DNA of 64,000 nt. It comes from Roseovarius sp. (lineage in GTDB: Bacteria; Pseudomonadota; Alphaproteobacteria; Rhodobacterales; Rhodobacteraceae). This document shows, one piece after another, positions 18,572 through 28,062 of the stretch; position 1 is the first letter of the stretch; every line of letters begins with the position of its first letter. The stretch is taken from NCBI GenBank assembly GCA_027493545.1, contig JAOSKR010000001.1, positions 710,001 through 774,000 on the forward strand. Reading direction: 5' to 3'. The notes beneath the pieces are model-generated. The model was not told where the DNA came from. It searched no databases and saw only the letters and a list, made by a program, of their open reading frames with translations. Made by a program: the position numbers and the translations under genes.

Positions 18572-18916
18572 TGAGGTCCGCAGCGAGTCGCACCGGACCG
18601 GCTTCGTTCTTCGTCGCCCAGAGAGCATGCGGCTGCCCGGGTGGGCGCGAATGCGCCCGCCATGGGGCGGGCGGGCGCATGCCCGGCCCTCGGGCGGGCC
18701 GGGCGGGGAGAATGCAGGTGGGTGCAACGCATTCCAGCCGATCTCTTCCGAACCTCGGGCATGTCGGGGATGTCCCTCTCTGTTGATCCCCACATGCATG
18801 CCGCCGGCGCGGCCATGCCGCGAACCGCCCGCGCGCGGCCGCATTGCAGAGCGCCCCGCGCCGCCTTATAGGCGAGGGACGTCACGATCCGTTGTCAGCC
18901 CGGGGGAGCGCCGCCA
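18572..18916 (+). other. 345-base non-coding region upstream of dapD
   Basis: No supported gene. It holds a perfect GGGCGC-GAAT-GCGCCC hairpin at 18643-18658, about 70 bases after the dehydratase stop, within a GC-rich self-complementary stretch. The end nearest dapD presumably carries its promoter but no clear -35/-10 pair is visible. Confidence 0.4.
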
Positions 18917-19744
18917 ATGTCCAATGCCGATCTTGAAAGAGCCGTTGATGCCGCCTGGGAGGCGCGCGACACCATCACCCCCGCCACCGGCGGCGACATC
19001 CGCGAGGCGATCGAAGCGACGCTCGACGCGCTCGACAGCGGCAGCCTTCGCGTGGCCGAGCGGCGAGAGAGCGGCGAGTGGCACGTCAACCAGTGGGCCA
19101 AGAAGGCGGTGCTGCTGGGCTTTCGCATCACCGACATGGAGGCCCAGGACGGCGGCCCGCAGGGCGGCCACTGGTGGGACAAGGTCGACTCGAAGTTCAA
19201 GGGCTGGGGCGCGCGGGAGTGGCGCGACGCGGGCTTTCGCGCGGTGCCCAACTGCGTGGTGCGCCGCTCGGCCTATATCGCGCCCGGCGTGGTCTTGATG
19301 CCGAGCTTCGTCAACCTCGGCGCCCATGTCGGCGAGGGCACGATGGTCGATACCTGGGCGACGGTGGGCTCGTGCGCGCAGATCGGCCGCAATGTTCACC
19401 TCTCGGGCGGGGTCGGCATCGGCGGGGTGCTCGAGCCGATGCAGGCCGGCCCCACCATCATCGAGGACAACTGCTTCATCGGCGCACGCTCCGAGGTGGT
19501 CGAGGGCTGCATCGTGCGCGAGGGCTCGGTGCTGGGGATGGGGGTCTATATCGGCCGCTCGACCAAGATCGTCGACCGCGAGACCGGCGAGGTGAGCTAT
19601 GGCGAGGTGCCGCCCTATTCGGTGGTGGTCTCGGGCTCGATGCCGACCCGGAACAACCTCAACCTCTACTGCGCGGTGATCGTCAAGCGGGTGGACGAAA
19701 AGACCCGCTCCAAGACCGCCATCAACGAGCTTTTGCGTGACTGA
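18917..19744 (+). CDS. dapD: 2,3,4,5-tetrahydropyridine-2,6-dicarboxylate N-succinyltransferase
   Basis: Succinylates tetrahydrodipicolinate in the diaminopimelate/lysine pathway. 275 residues with the left-handed beta-helix hexapeptide repeats ([51 protein letters not shown]). The active-site context is [31 protein letters not shown] precedes the ATG. The neighbouring partner overlaps its 3' end by 8 bases. dapE, acting two steps later, is 4 kb downstream. Confidence 0.96.
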   Translation: MSNADLERAVDAAWEARDTITPATGGDIREAIEATLDALDSGSLRVAERRESGEWHVNQWAKKAVLLGFRITDMEAQDGGPQGGHWWDKVDSKFKGWGAREWRDAGFRAVPNCVVRRSAYIAPGVVLMPSFVNLGAHVGEGTMVDTWATVGSCAQIGRNVHLSGGVGIGGVLEPMQAGPTIIEDNCFIGARSEVVEGCIVREGSVLGMGVYIGRSTKIVDRETGEVSYGEVPPYSVVVSGSMPTRNNLNLYCAVIVKRVDEKTRSKTAINELLRD

Positions 19745-20072
19745 CGACACAGGCGGCAAGCGCGCCCGCCACCAGGTCTATACCCTTCTGGTCGAGGTCG
19801 GGCGCAAGGCCGGCGACGGGCTGCCCGAGGGTGCCACCGGCGCCGCGCTGATGGTCTATGCCAGCGGCGTGAACGAGGCCGAGGCGGTGCATGAAAGCGT
19901 GGTCATCCTGCGCCGCGCCGACATGGCCCCGCTCGACGTCACCAGCTACGGCACACCTGAGGAACGCGAGGCCGAGGGCCACGACATCGCCGATGACGAG
20001 CGCGCGCTGATGCAACGCGCGCTCGACGACAATGCGGTTGTGGTGGCACAGGTGACCCCGTTTTTCGACTGA
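19737..20072 (+). CDS. Conserved hypothetical protein coupled to dapD
   Basis: 111 residues starting with GTG, overlapping the dapD end by 8 bases, so very likely co-translated. The sequence ([20 protein letters not shown] and [20 protein letters not shown], ending VTPFFD) is acidic and globular without signal peptide or membrane segment. No recognised family motif. The tight coupling suggests a role with lysine biosynthesis or simply genomic linkage. Confidence 0.7.
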   Translation: MTDDTGGKRARHQVYTLLVEVGRKAGDGLPEGATGAALMVYASGVNEAEAVHESVVILRRADMAPLDVTSYGTPEEREAEGHDIADDERALMQRALDDNAVVVAQVTPFFD

Positions 20073-20080
20073 AAACGGGG
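20056..20080 (+). terminator. Stem-loop spanning the stop codon of the dapD-coupled gene
   Basis: CCCCGTTTT-TCGACTG-AAAACGGGG: a perfect 9-bp stem whose 7-base loop includes the first bases of the stop codon. A second, weaker G5/C5 hairpin follows at 20076-20093. No long T-run follows, so factor-independent termination is uncertain; it may be an attenuator or mRNA 3' end. Confidence 0.35.
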
Positions 20081-20099
20081 GCCGGCAGACCCCCGATGG

Positions 20100-20173
20100 G
20101 CTCCCGGCTACACTTTTTGCGAAAATTAGTATATGAATACCGGATATATTTCACCCGGGGGGGAGGGAATGCG
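20100..20173 (+). promoter_or_regulatory. AT-rich promoter-like region before the RTX gene
   Basis: The sequence TTAGTATATGAATACCGGAT is markedly AT-rich against the GC-rich background and contains TATATGA- and TATATT-like boxes that could serve as -10 elements. GGGGGGGAGGG precedes the ATG at 20174 as ribosome-binding site. Confidence 0.4.
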
Positions 20174-22267
20174 ATGACGGTACCGGAATGGGAAGTCACG
20201 CCGGTGGGCGCGGAGATACTGGTCAACACGACAACGGCGCTCGACCAATTCGACCAGGAGATCACGACCCTCGCCGGTGGCGGGTTCGTGATCACCCGGA
20301 GGGACAATAGCAGCGGTCACTCCAACATCCGGGCGCAGGTCTTCGCCGCCGACGGTACGCCGCTGGGCGGGGAAATGCAGGTCAACACGACGACGTTGGA
20401 GGACCAATCCGACCCGCAGATTGCTGCGCTGGCGAATGGCGGCTTCGTGATCACCTGGGACGACTGGAGCCAGACCGGCGGGGATACATCCCAGCAAGCC
20501 ATCCGCGCGCAGGTGTTCGCGGCCGACGGTACGGCGGTGGGCGGGGAACTCCTCGTCAACACGACGACGTCTGGCGTTCAGAGCAACCCGCAGGTCACCC
20601 AGCTGGCGGGCGGCGGTTTCACGATTACCTGGAGCGATTGGAGCAGCGGCGACGAAGACATCCGCGCGCAGGTGTTTGCCGCCGATGGCACGTCGGTTGG
20701 TGGGGAGATACTGGTCAACACGACAACGTCGGGCCACCAGTCATCGCCAGAGATCACGGCACTGACGGGCGGCGGTTTCGTGATCACCTGGCAAGACAGC
20801 AGCCAGACCGGCGGGGATATATCGGATACCGCTGTGCGCGCGCAGGCGTTTGCCGCCGATGGCACATCGGTTGGTGGGGAGATACTGGTCAACACCACCA
20901 CGACGGACGTCCAGTTCAACCCGAACATCGCGCCGCTCGCGGGCGGTGGCTTCGTGATCATATGGGAGGATGCCAGCAGCGGCCCCATGGATATCCGGGG
21001 GCAGATATTCGCGGCGGACGGCACGCCGGCTGGCGGGGAATTCGTGGTCAACGCGACGACGGTGCTGACACAGTGGAACCCGCAGGTCGCGGCGCTTGAG
21101 GGCGGCGGCTTCGTGGTCACCTGGCATGATGACAACAGCTTCACCGGCGGCGATATATCTCCGCCGGGGTGCGCGCGCAGGTCTTCGCGGCCGACGGCAC
21201 GCCGGTGGGCGGAGAGTTTCAGGTCAACACGACGACGTCGGGCGGCCAGTCGGGCCAGCAGATCGTCGCGCTCGAGGGCGGCGGTTTCGTCGTCGTCTGG
21301 GAGGACTGGAGCGGGACCGGCGGGGATACCTCGGGCAGGGCCATACGCGCGCAGGTGTTCGCGGCCGACGGCACGCCGGTTGGCGAGGAATTTCTGGTCA
21401 ACACGACGACGCCGGGCCACCAGGCCTACCCGGAGGTCACGGCGCTCCCCCGGCGGCGGCTTTGCCATCACATGGACAGACTGGAGCGGAACCGGCGGCG
21501 ACGTCCGTGCGCAGGTCTTCGAGGTGATCGACAACAGCGTCAACGCCGTGCCCGAGGCGACCGGCAATGACGCCATAGCCGCGCCCGGGGCGGCCATCCC
21601 GCTGTCGGTGCTCTTTGACTGGTCGGATGCCGACGGCATCGAGGACATCGTCTCCTTCATGGTGCGCGACGCCGACCTCGGCGGCGGCTATCTGACCGTG
21701 AACGGGGTGCGGGTGCCCGACGGCACCGTCCTCGGCCCGATCCCGATCGGGGACATCGACGACTGGGCCTTTGTCCCCGGCGCCTTCGGTGGCGGCACGG
21801 TCAATTTCCTCGTCATCGACGCCGATGGCGCGCAGAGCGCGCCCGCGAGCGCGGTGGTGACGACAAGCTGGTTCGCCGGGCTGACCGGCGACGCGAATGA
21901 CAACCTGCTGGTCGGGGCGGGCGGCAACGACAACATGAACGGCAACGGCGGCAACGACACGCTGCTGGGCGGGGCCGGCAATGACACGATGAGGGGCGGG
22001 CCGGGCGACGACATCGCGACCGGCGGCGCGGGTGCCGACACCTTCGTCTTCAAGCTTGGCGACGGCACCCTGACCATCACCGATTTCGAGCCCGGAACGG
22101 ACAAGCTGGCCTTCGCCGGCCTGCCGGGAGGGTTCAAGGCGGCCGACCTGTTGCCGTTCGTGTCGCAGGTGGGCGACGACGTGGTCATCGCCACCGGCGG
22201 GCAGCAGATCGTCATCGAGAACACCCTGCTTGCCGAGCTCGGCGGCGGCGACGTGATCTTCGTCTGA
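20174..22267 (+). CDS. RTX-type calcium-binding secreted protein with eight repeats (two compensating frameshifts)
   Basis: 697 residues after repair. Residues about 15-455 form eight tandem repeats of 53-59 residues built on LVNTTT...GGFVITW...IRAQVFAADGT.VGGE. A cadherin-like segment about 150 residues long follows, then nonapeptide RTX repeats (GGNDTLLGGAGNDTMRGGPGDD) and a serralysin-like C-terminus ending GGGDVIFV, expected to direct type-I secretion. One base is missing near 21157 and one extra C occurs near 21445, so the stretch between them reads in another frame. There is no N-terminal signal peptide, as expected for type-I substrates. Its convergent neighbour is a Hint-domain protein; no T1SS transporter is in the window. 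Confidence 0.85.
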   Translation: MTVPEWEVTPVGAEILVNTTTALDQFDQEITTLAGGGFVITRRDNSSGHSNIRAQVFAADGTPLGGEMQVNTTTLEDQSDPQIAALANGGFVITWDDWSQTGGDTSQQAIRAQVFAADGTAVGGELLVNTTTSGVQSNPQVTQLAGGGFTITWSDWSSGDEDIRAQVFAADGTSVGGEILVNTTTSGHQSSPEITALTGGGFVITWQDSSQTGGDISDTAVRAQAFAADGTSVGGEILVNTTTTDVQFNPNIAPLAGGGFVIIWEDASSGPMDIRGQIFAADGTPAGGEFVVNATTVLTQWNPQVAALEGGGFVVTWHDDNSFTGGDISPPGCARRSSRPTARRWAESFRSTRRRRAASRASRSSRSRAAVSSSSGRTGAGPAGIPRAGPYARRCSRPTARRLARNFWSTRRRRATRPTRRSRRSPGGGFAITWTDWSGTGGDVRAQVFEVIDNSVNAVPEATGNDAIAAPGAAIPLSVLFDWSDADGIEDIVSFMVRDADLGGGYLTVNGVRVPDGTVLGPIPIGDIDDWAFVPGAFGGGTVNFLVIDADGAQSAPASAVVTTSWFAGLTGDANDNLLVGAGGNDNMNGNGGNDTLLGGAGNDTMRGGPGDDIATGGAGADTFVFKLGDGTLTITDFEPGTDKLAFAGLPGGFKAADLLPFVSQVGDDVVIATGGQQIVIENTLLAELGGGDVIFV
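20210..21535 (+). repeat. Eight in-frame tandem repeats inside the RTX gene
   Basis: Each unit is about 159-177 bases and encodes 53-59 residues. The cores GTCAACACGACGACG and CGCGCGCAGGT recur in nearly every copy. Length variation comes from an optional 5-7-residue insertion before the IRAQVF part. High nucleotide similarity between copies makes this stretch prone to copy-number change and misassembly. Confidence 0.8.
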
Positions 22268-22297
22268 GACCGGGCGCGGTGGTGCTCGCCCGCCTTC

Positions 22298-23356
22298 TCA
22301 CGCCACCCGCGCCGCTGCCAGCGTCACCGCCTCGAAGGGCTTGAGCACCGGCCAGGCCGGCTGGGCGTGTTCGGGCAGGCGTGCGCGTTCGAACGGGGCC
22401 AGCACGCTGGCGGCCAGTTCCTCGGGCTTGCGGCGGATGCGGCCGATATAGAGGCTGGCCAGCGCGCAGCCCGCCGCCATCACCGCCTCGTGTCCCGGCA
22501 GCAGCAGCTGGTGATAGGTGACGGTCTCGGGCCCGTGGGCCCAGCGCGCCGCGACGTTGTTGACCAGGTGCCGCGCCGACACCAGCACCGCCTCGCGTCC
22601 GAACGTGTACTCGACCTGCGAGCCGCGCATCACCAGCTTCTGGCTGGGGGCGACGACGATGTCGTGCCCGAGCCCGAAATACCCAGCGCTGAGGCGGATC
22701 GGGCGGAAGCTGCCGCGCGCCGGCACGGTTCGACGCACCACCTGCAGCACCGGCACCGCCTCGCCGGTATCGGTCAGCACCGCGTCGCCGCGGCGGATGT
22801 CGCTCACCCGCCGGTTGCCGAGATGCGTCAGCACCGGCGTGTCGGCTGTCAGCCCCGGCATCGGGCCAACCGGTTCGACCCGGTCGGAGACCGCGACAAA
22901 GATCACCTCGGCGCCCAGGTCGCGGCCGCGGGAGTGGCACATGATCGCCCGGAGGTCGTCTGCCGCCATCGGCCGTGCCGCGGGCAGGGCGGCGGCGTGG
23001 GTGTGCCCGGGATGCGCCCGTTCGATCGCCAGCCGCCCCTGCCGCGCCGGTCCGTCCCAGCTGTAGCTCAGCCGCACGATATCGGCGCGGTCGTGATAGG
23101 GACACGGCAGCACCGTGCTGCGGGTGTCGTTGCCCTGGGCCTCGACCAGCACGACACTGCCGCAGGGCAGCGCCTGAAGCGAGAACCGTCCCGGCCATGG
23201 ATGCGCGCGCTGAAACGCCAGGAGGGTCTGCGGTCGGTTGCCGGGGGCCAGCCGGGCCTCGAGCATCAGCGTGCCGCGCGCCATCAGCGTGCCGGGTTGC
23301 GCCGTGCCGGACGAGAACCAGCCGCCAGCGCGGTCAGTGACGCCGATCCAGGCCAT
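22298..23356 (-). CDS. Hint-domain (hedgehog/intein-like) protein
   Basis: 352 residues. The N-terminal half is a beta-rich domain (MARGTLMLEARLAPGNRPQT). A Hint module begins around residue 165 with PGLTADTPVLTHLGNRRVSD and continues with IRRGDAVLTDTG, VVRRTVPARG, and VAPSQKLVMRG with YHQLLLPGHEAVMAAG. The usual nucleophilic Cys/Ser at the Hint start is replaced by Thr-Ala-Asp context, so self-splicing is doubtful. Such proteins are abundant in Rhodobacteraceae near RTX genes; cleavage or anchoring of secreted proteins has been supposed but not shown. Converges with the RTX gene, 30 bases apart. Confidence 0.82.
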   Translation of the reverse strand: MAWIGVTDRAGGWFSSGTAQPGTLMARGTLMLEARLAPGNRPQTLLAFQRAHPWPGRFSLQALPCGSVVLVEAQGNDTRSTVLPCPYHDRADIVRLSYSWDGPARQGRLAIERAHPGHTHAAALPAARPMAADDLRAIMCHSRGRDLGAEVIFVAVSDRVEPVGPMPGLTADTPVLTHLGNRRVSDIRRGDAVLTDTGEAVPVLQVVRRTVPARGSFRPIRLSAGYFGLGHDIVVAPSQKLVMRGSQVEYTFGREAVLVSARHLVNNVAARWAHGPETVTYHQLLLPGHEAVMAAGCALASLYIGRIRRKPEELAASVLAPFERARLPEHAQPAWPVLKPFEAVTLAAARVA

Positions 23357-23759
23357 GCTCAGCCCGCCCCGCCCGGGCCCGGCAGCCGTGGGGACCAGGT
23401 GTCGCCGGGCCGGGAGATTGTCCCCGTCGTCTCGTTGACGGTGGCGGATCTGTCCATGGATAGGCCGGTCCCTGCAACCATGCCAGTTCGCCCCTCGTCC
23501 TTGTCGAGGTCACCGCGCAGCTGACGTAAAGACAGACTGCCGGACGCGCCGGTTGCGTCCGTGCAAATGGGATGCGTCTGTGCCGATCCGGTTGACAGGT
23601 GGTTGAGCCCCCTGCCGATTGCTGCCGTGCCTCGTTTGTTTTGTGCCCCAGCGGCTAGCAGATTTGCCCTTGATTGTTAAGCCTTATTCACAGTCGCGGC
23701 GAAAACCGCTAGACCCTGTGGCGGTTGAACACAGGCAGAACACCCAAGCGAGACGCCCG
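23357..23759 (+). other. 403-base divergent region between Hint gene and dapE
   Basis: No supported gene. A consensus-like TTGACA lies at 23592-23597 without a convincing -10 partner. The segment TTGATTGTTAAGCCTTATTC at about 23671-23690 is AT-rich and the better candidate for the dapE promoter. A 32-codon minus-strand ORF ends 3 bases before the Hint start but lacks a good ribosome-binding site. Confidence 0.4.
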
Positions 23760-24911
23760 ATGACCTTCACGCCCCACGACCCCGTCCGCCTGACCGCCGA
23801 GCTGATCCGCTGCCCGTCGGTCACCCCCGAGGAGGGCGGGGCGATCACGCTGCTAGCCGAGCGGCTGGGCGCGGCCGGGTTCGAATGCACACGCATCGAC
23901 CGTGGCGGGGTTGCGAACCTCTTTGCCCGCTGGGGCGAGAGGGGCGCGGCGCGGACCTTCGGCTTCAACGGGCACACCGACGTGGTGCCGGTGGGCGACG
24001 AGGCGGCGTGGAGCGTGCCGCCCTTCGGCGCGGTCGAAAAGGACGGCTATTTGTGGGGGCGAGGCGCCACCGACATGAAATCTGGGGTGGCCGCCTTTGC
24101 CGCCGCCGCCATGGATTTCGTCACCGAAACCCCGCCCGAGGGCGCCGTGATCCTCACGATCACCGGCGACGAGGAGGGCGACGCCACCGACGGCACGCGC
24201 GCGATCCTCGACTGGATGGCCGAGGCGGGCGAGCGGATGGATGTCTGTCTGGTGGGTGAGCCGACCAGCCCCGAGCACATGGGCGAGATGATCAAGATCG
24301 GGCGGCGCGGCTCGATGACGGCGTGGATCACGCTCATCGGCCGGCAGGGCCATTCGGCCTATCCCCACCGGGCGAAAAACCCGGTGCCGGCGATGGCGCG
24401 GCTCATCGACCGGCTGTCATCGCACACGCTCGACACCGGGACCGCGCATTTCGACCCCTCGACGCTGGCGGCGGTGACCATCGACACCGGCAATGCGGCG
24501 ACCAACGTCATCCCCGCGCGCTGCCGGGCGACGGTCAACATCCGTTTCAACGACGCCCATGATGGCGCCGGGCTGACCCGCTGGCTGCGCGCCGAACTCG
24601 ACCGCGTGGCGGTGGAATTCGACCTGACGGGCGAGATCGAGGTCAGGATATCGGGCGAGAGTTTTCTGACCCCGCCCGGGCCGCTCTCGGCGCTGGTGGC
24701 GCGGGCGGTGGAGGCTGAAACGGGTGTTATGCCGGTGCTGTCGACCTCGGGCGGGACGTCGGATGCGCGCTTTGTCCGCGAGCACTGCCCGGTGGTCGAG
24801 TTCGGCCTTGTCGGGCAGAGCATGCACCAGGTCGACGAGCGGGTGGAGATCGCGCAGATCCACCAGCTCAAGGCGATCTACGGCCGCATCCTGCGGGACT
24901 ATTTCGCATGA
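23760..24911 (+). CDS. dapE: Succinyl-diaminopimelate desuccinylase
   Basis: M20-family zinc hydrolase releasing succinate from N-succinyl-LL-diaminopimelate. 383 residues with [18 protein letters not shown] (zinc His/Asp), [18 protein letters not shown] (bridging Asp), [14 protein letters not shown] (catalytic Glu), and [17 protein letters not shown] (C-terminal zinc His). Length is normal and the frame intact. The next gene begins 37 bases downstream. It completes the succinylase route with dapD. Confidence 0.95.
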   Translation: MTFTPHDPVRLTAELIRCPSVTPEEGGAITLLAERLGAAGFECTRIDRGGVANLFARWGERGAARTFGFNGHTDVVPVGDEAAWSVPPFGAVEKDGYLWGRGATDMKSGVAAFAAAAMDFVTETPPEGAVILTITGDEEGDATDGTRAILDWMAEAGERMDVCLVGEPTSPEHMGEMIKIGRRGSMTAWITLIGRQGHSAYPHRAKNPVPAMARLIDRLSSHTLDTGTAHFDPSTLAAVTIDTGNAATNVIPARCRATVNIRFNDAHDGAGLTRWLRAELDRVAVEFDLTGEIEVRISGESFLTPPGPLSALVARAVEAETGVMPVLSTSGGTSDARFVREHCPVVEFGLVGQSMHQVDERVEIAQIHQLKAIYGRILRDYFA

Positions 24912-24948
24912 CCGCGGCGCCGGGCCCCGGTCTCGTGGCCTCGGCGCC

Positions 24949-25569
24949 GTGAGGCGGCGCCAGCTGGTGGTGATGCTGAAGGAGCCGCGCCCGGGCCGGG
25001 TCAAGACACGGCTTGCGCGCGATATCGGGACGGTGGCGGCGGCGTGGTGGTTCCGGCATCAATGCGCGGCGCTGATCCGGCGGCTCGAAGACCCGCGCTG
25101 GCGGCTGATCCTGGCGGTGACGCCCGACCGCGCGGCGGCGGTGTCGCGCGCATGGCCGGCGCCCCTGCCGCGCATTCCGCAGGGGCCGGGGGATCTGGGT
25201 GCGCGGATGGCGCGGGTTTGCCGGACCCTGCCGCCGGGGCCGGTCTGCATCGTCGGTGCCGACATTCCAGAGATCGGCAAGGCCCATGTCGCGCGCGCCT
25301 TTGCCGCGCTGGGCCGGCACGAGGCGGTATTCGGCCCGGCCCATGACGGCGGCTACTGGCTGATCGGGCTGAAACGTTCCGCTGCGGTGCCGGCCGGGTT
25401 TCTGGGTGGCGTGCGCTGGTCGGGCCCGGACGCGCTGGCCGACAGCATCGCCAGCCTGCCGGGCGCGCGCGTGGCGCTGATCGACCGGCTGCGCGACGTC
25501 GACACCGGCGCCGACCTGCGCGCAGGGCGCGGCCGCGGGTCCGGCCTTGGCCGGGCGCCGGGCCGATGA
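24949..25569 (+). CDS. TIGR04282/DUF2064-family glycosyltransferase-like protein
   Basis: 206 residues from a GTG start. It opens with VVMLKEPRPGRVKTRLARDI, the signature of the TIGR04282 'arsenosugar biosynthesis-associated glycosyltransferase' family, and has VCIVGADIPEIGKAHVARAF and FGPAHDGGYWLIGL further on, resembling nucleotide-sugar-binding GT-A folds. GTG at 24949 preserves the lysine-rich N-terminus; ATG at 24973 is an internal alternative. No arsenic genes are adjacent. The role is unproven. Confidence 0.78.
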   Translation: MRRRQLVVMLKEPRPGRVKTRLARDIGTVAAAWWFRHQCAALIRRLEDPRWRLILAVTPDRAAAVSRAWPAPLPRIPQGPGDLGARMARVCRTLPPGPVCIVGADIPEIGKAHVARAFAALGRHEAVFGPAHDGGYWLIGLKRSAAVPAGFLGGVRWSGPDALADSIASLPGARVALIDRLRDVDTGADLRAGRGRGSGLGRAPGR

Positions 25570-25767
25570 CAACGCCCCTGCCTTTGGCGCGCGGCGTTCG
25601 ATTCCCCCGGGTGAAGCCGTCGCCCGAACCGGCGCGCCGCCCTACCCGTGTCCGGGCCTCCGCCCGGCATTTTCGCCTTTCCAAACGTGCCCAACCGGTC
25701 TATACGCGCGGCTTCACGCGGGGTGACAGCCTTGGAGGCACCCCGCCCGAATCTGGAGACAACAAAC

Positions 25768-26431
25768 ATGGCTGGAGAAATTCCTGATCTTCACGCCCGG
25801 GAACGCACGGGGACGGGCAAGGGCGCCGCTCGTGCGGCACGCCGCGACGGCATGGTTCCGGGGATCGTGTTCGGCGGCGACAAGCAGCCCCTGCCGATCA
25901 GCATTCCGTTCAACGAGTTGCTGAAGCGACTCAAGGCGGGTCGCTTCAAGTCGACGCTCTTCAACCTCAAGGTTGACGGGCATGACGATGTGCGGGTGAT
26001 CTGCCGCGACGTTCAGCGCGACGTGGTCAAGGACCTGCCGACGCATCTCGACCTGATGCGCCTGCGCCGCTCGACCAAGATCAACCTCTTCATCCCGGTC
26101 GAGTTCATCAACGAGGACAAGGCGCCGGGCCTGCGCAAGGGCGGCGTTCTGACCGTGGTGCGCGGCGAGATCGAACTGGTCGTGACCGCCGACGATATCC
26201 CTGAAAATGTGATCGTCGACCTTGCCGGGCTCGAAATCCACGAGGCCATCTCGATCAGCGACGTCACCCTGCCCGGAGGGCGCCAAACCCACCATCGACC
26301 GCGACTTCATCATCTGCAGCCTGTCCCCCCCGTCGGTGCTGCAGGCCGAGGACGAAGCCGAGGAGGGCGAGGAGAGCGTCGAGGTGCCCACCGTCGCCGA
26401 TACCGAGGACGAAGAGGGCGTCGAGGAATAG
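25768..26431 (+). CDS. rplY: 50S ribosomal protein L25/Ctc (one frameshift)
   Basis: Binds 5S rRNA in the large subunit; the long form with a CTC-type C-terminal domain. The start [20 protein letters not shown] is typical. An extra G near 26275 (CCCGGAGGGC) puts the last 50 residues in a different frame, continuing with [20 protein letters not shown] and an acidic tail ([12 protein letters not shown]...). About 220 residues after repair. A strong terminator follows and pth is 130 bases downstream, the conserved rplY-pth order. Confidence 0.92.
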
Positions 26432-26458
26432 CCCCGACACAACACCGGGCTTTCCCGA

Positions 26459-26493
26459 ACGCGGGGCGCGGCACCGGCCGGCCCCGCGTTTTT
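26459..26493 (+). terminator. Rho-independent terminator after rplY
   Basis: ACGCGGGGC / GCCCCGCGT stem of 9 bp around a 13-base GC-rich loop, immediately followed by TTTTT. Lies 28 bases after the rplY stop and 68 before the pth start, so pth likely has its own promoter. Confidence 0.8.
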
Positions 26494-26560
26494 CGTTGTC
26501 GCGCCTGATCGGTTGATCCGACGCCGCGCGCCACCTAAGAACGGGAACGGGGAGGCAGCG

Positions 26561-27244
26561 ATGCAGATCTTCGCGGGACTCGGCAATCCGGGGGCGAAAT
26601 ACGCCGGCAACCGGCACAATATCGGCTTCATGGCGCTCGACCGGATCGCCGCCGAGCACGGCTTTGCGCCCTGGAAGGCGCGTTTTCAGGGCGAGGCGGC
26701 CGAGGGCCGGCTCGGCACCGCCAAGGTGCTTTTGCTCAAGCCCATGACCTTCATGAACCTTTCCGGCCAGTCGGTGGGCGAGGCGATGCGTTACTACAAG
26801 CTCGATCCTGCCGACATCACCGTCTTTCACGACGAACTCGATCTCGCGCCGGGCAAGCTTCGGGTCAAGACCGGCGGCGGGCACGCCGGCCATAACGGAT
26901 TGCGCTCGATCCACCAGCATATCGGCGAGGGCTACCGGCGCGTGCGCATCGGTATCGGCCATCCCGGCCGCAAGGAGATGGTCAGCGGCTATGTGCTGCA
27001 GGATTTCGCCAAGGCCGATCAGGGCTGGCTCGACGACCTGCTTCGCGGCATTGCCGAGGGCGCGCCGGACCTCGCCGCCGGCCATCCCGAGCGGTTCATG
27101 AACGCGGTCGCCCGGCGCATGGGGCCGGTTCGGGATCGCGTCCCGGCGCCGGCGAAAGGAGCCGAAAGACCGGCGGCGCCGTCCGCGGACGCCGATCCCA
27201 AAGACCGCAGCCCCCTGCAAAAGCTCATCGACCGCTTCCGCTGA
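26561..27244 (+). CDS. pth: Peptidyl-tRNA hydrolase
   Basis: Releases peptides from peptidyl-tRNA dropped by ribosomes. 227 residues; the N-terminal MQIFAGLGNPGAKYAGNRHN contains the catalytic histidine (GNRHN), FMNLSGQSV is the substrate loop, and HDELDLAPGKLRVKTGGGHA holds the catalytic Asp. The last 35 residues are a low-complexity Pro/Ala-rich tail. GGGGAGGCAGCG precedes the ATG. Confidence 0.96.
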   Translation: MQIFAGLGNPGAKYAGNRHNIGFMALDRIAAEHGFAPWKARFQGEAAEGRLGTAKVLLLKPMTFMNLSGQSVGEAMRYYKLDPADITVFHDELDLAPGKLRVKTGGGHAGHNGLRSIHQHIGEGYRRVRIGIGHPGRKEMVSGYVLQDFAKADQGWLDDLLRGIAEGAPDLAAGHPERFMNAVARRMGPVRDRVPAPAKGAERPAAPSADADPKDRSPLQKLIDRFR

Positions 27245-27368
27245 TCTGCGGCGTCCGGGCGGTTCTGGCGCGGTGCCGGCGCGGCATTTCGCATTCATTA
27301 TCTTGCATGTATATCGGGGATCGCCTACATGGCAATTGACGACACATGCATCGCGAAAGGATACCGCC

Positions 27369-27572
27369 ATGACCCTCGACCGTGCCGTGCTGGCGTTTGC
27401 CGGCATCATGATCCTCATCAGCCTGGCGCTGACACTCTGGGTGTCGCCGCTCTGGATGTGGTTCACCGCCTTCATCGCCGTCAACCTGATCCAGTCGGCC
27501 TTCACCGGGTTCTGCCCGGCGGCGCGCATCTTCCGGCTGTTCGGCCTGCGCGCGGGCTGCGCCTTCCAGTAA
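27369..27572 (+). CDS. DUF2892-family inner-membrane protein
   Basis: 67 residues. Two hydrophobic segments (AVLAFAGIMILISLALTLWV and MWFTAFIAVNLIQSAFTG) are followed by CPAARIFRLFGLRAGCAF, the conserved cysteine-containing end of the DUF2892/YgaP C-terminal family. GCGAAAGGATACC precedes the start. Role unknown; relatives accompany rhodanese and sulfur proteins, but none is adjacent here. Confidence 0.82.
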   Translation: MTLDRAVLAFAGIMILISLALTLWVSPLWMWFTAFIAVNLIQSAFTGFCPAARIFRLFGLRAGCAFQ

Positions 27573-27665
27573 GGGCGACCGGGCATCTGACACGATCCTT
27601 GCCCTTGCGCCGCGCCGGACGGATGCTACCCTCGTCCAGGCAACCGGGGCGGCAGCGAGGCGACG

Positions 27666-28040
27666 ATGATCCGCAAGGACAGGGCAATCAACGTGCTGGG
27701 CGGGACGCTCGAGCCCTGCTCGATGGATCCCGTCACCGGCTTTTTTCGCGACGGGCACTGCAACACCTGCGCCGAGGACCAGGGCAGCCATACCGTCTGC
27801 GTCCTGATGACCGCCGAATTCCTGGCCTGGTCCAAATATGTCGGCAACGATCTGACGACCCCGCGTCCGGAATTCGAGTTCCCGGGCCTCGGGCCGGGCG
27901 ATCAGTGGTGCCTGTGTGCCGCGCGCTTTCTGCAGGCCCACGACGAGGGCTGTGCGCCGCAGGTCCGCCTCGAGGCCACCCACGAGAACGCGCTCGACAT
28001 CGTGCCGCTCGACGTCCTGCGGCAGCACGCCCCGCAATGA
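27666..28040 (+). CDS. DUF2237-family protein
   Basis: 124 residues. The sequence NVLGGTLEPCSMDPVTGFFR, CNTCAEDQGSHTVCVLMTAE and GDQWCLCAARFLQAH defines DUF2237, a small cysteine-rich protein family of unknown function widespread in proteobacteria. Five cysteines sit in conserved positions. No signal peptide. Followed by an AhpD-like gene 22 bases away, so probably co-transcribed. Confidence 0.85.
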   Translation: MIRKDRAINVLGGTLEPCSMDPVTGFFRDGHCNTCAEDQGSHTVCVLMTAEFLAWSKYVGNDLTTPRPEFEFPGLGPGDQWCLCAARFLQAHDEGCAPQVRLEATHENALDIVPLDVLRQHAPQ

Positions 28041-28062
28041 CCCGCCGGAAAAGGAGCCGCCG

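Noticed and set aside
18643-18658. Hairpin downstream of the PLP dehydratase as terminator
   Set aside because: The GAAT loop hairpin has no T-run and lies in a generally self-complementary GC stretch; evidence too weak to call a terminator.
20210-21535. CRISPR-like repeat pattern
   Set aside because: The repeats are long, in frame and encode conserved protein units, with no short identical repeat/spacer structure and no cas genes.
23359-23457. 32-codon minus-strand ORF just upstream of the Hint gene
   Set aside because: No good Shine-Dalgarno, low-complexity Pro/Gly-rich product and no known family; kept only as a possibility in the region note.
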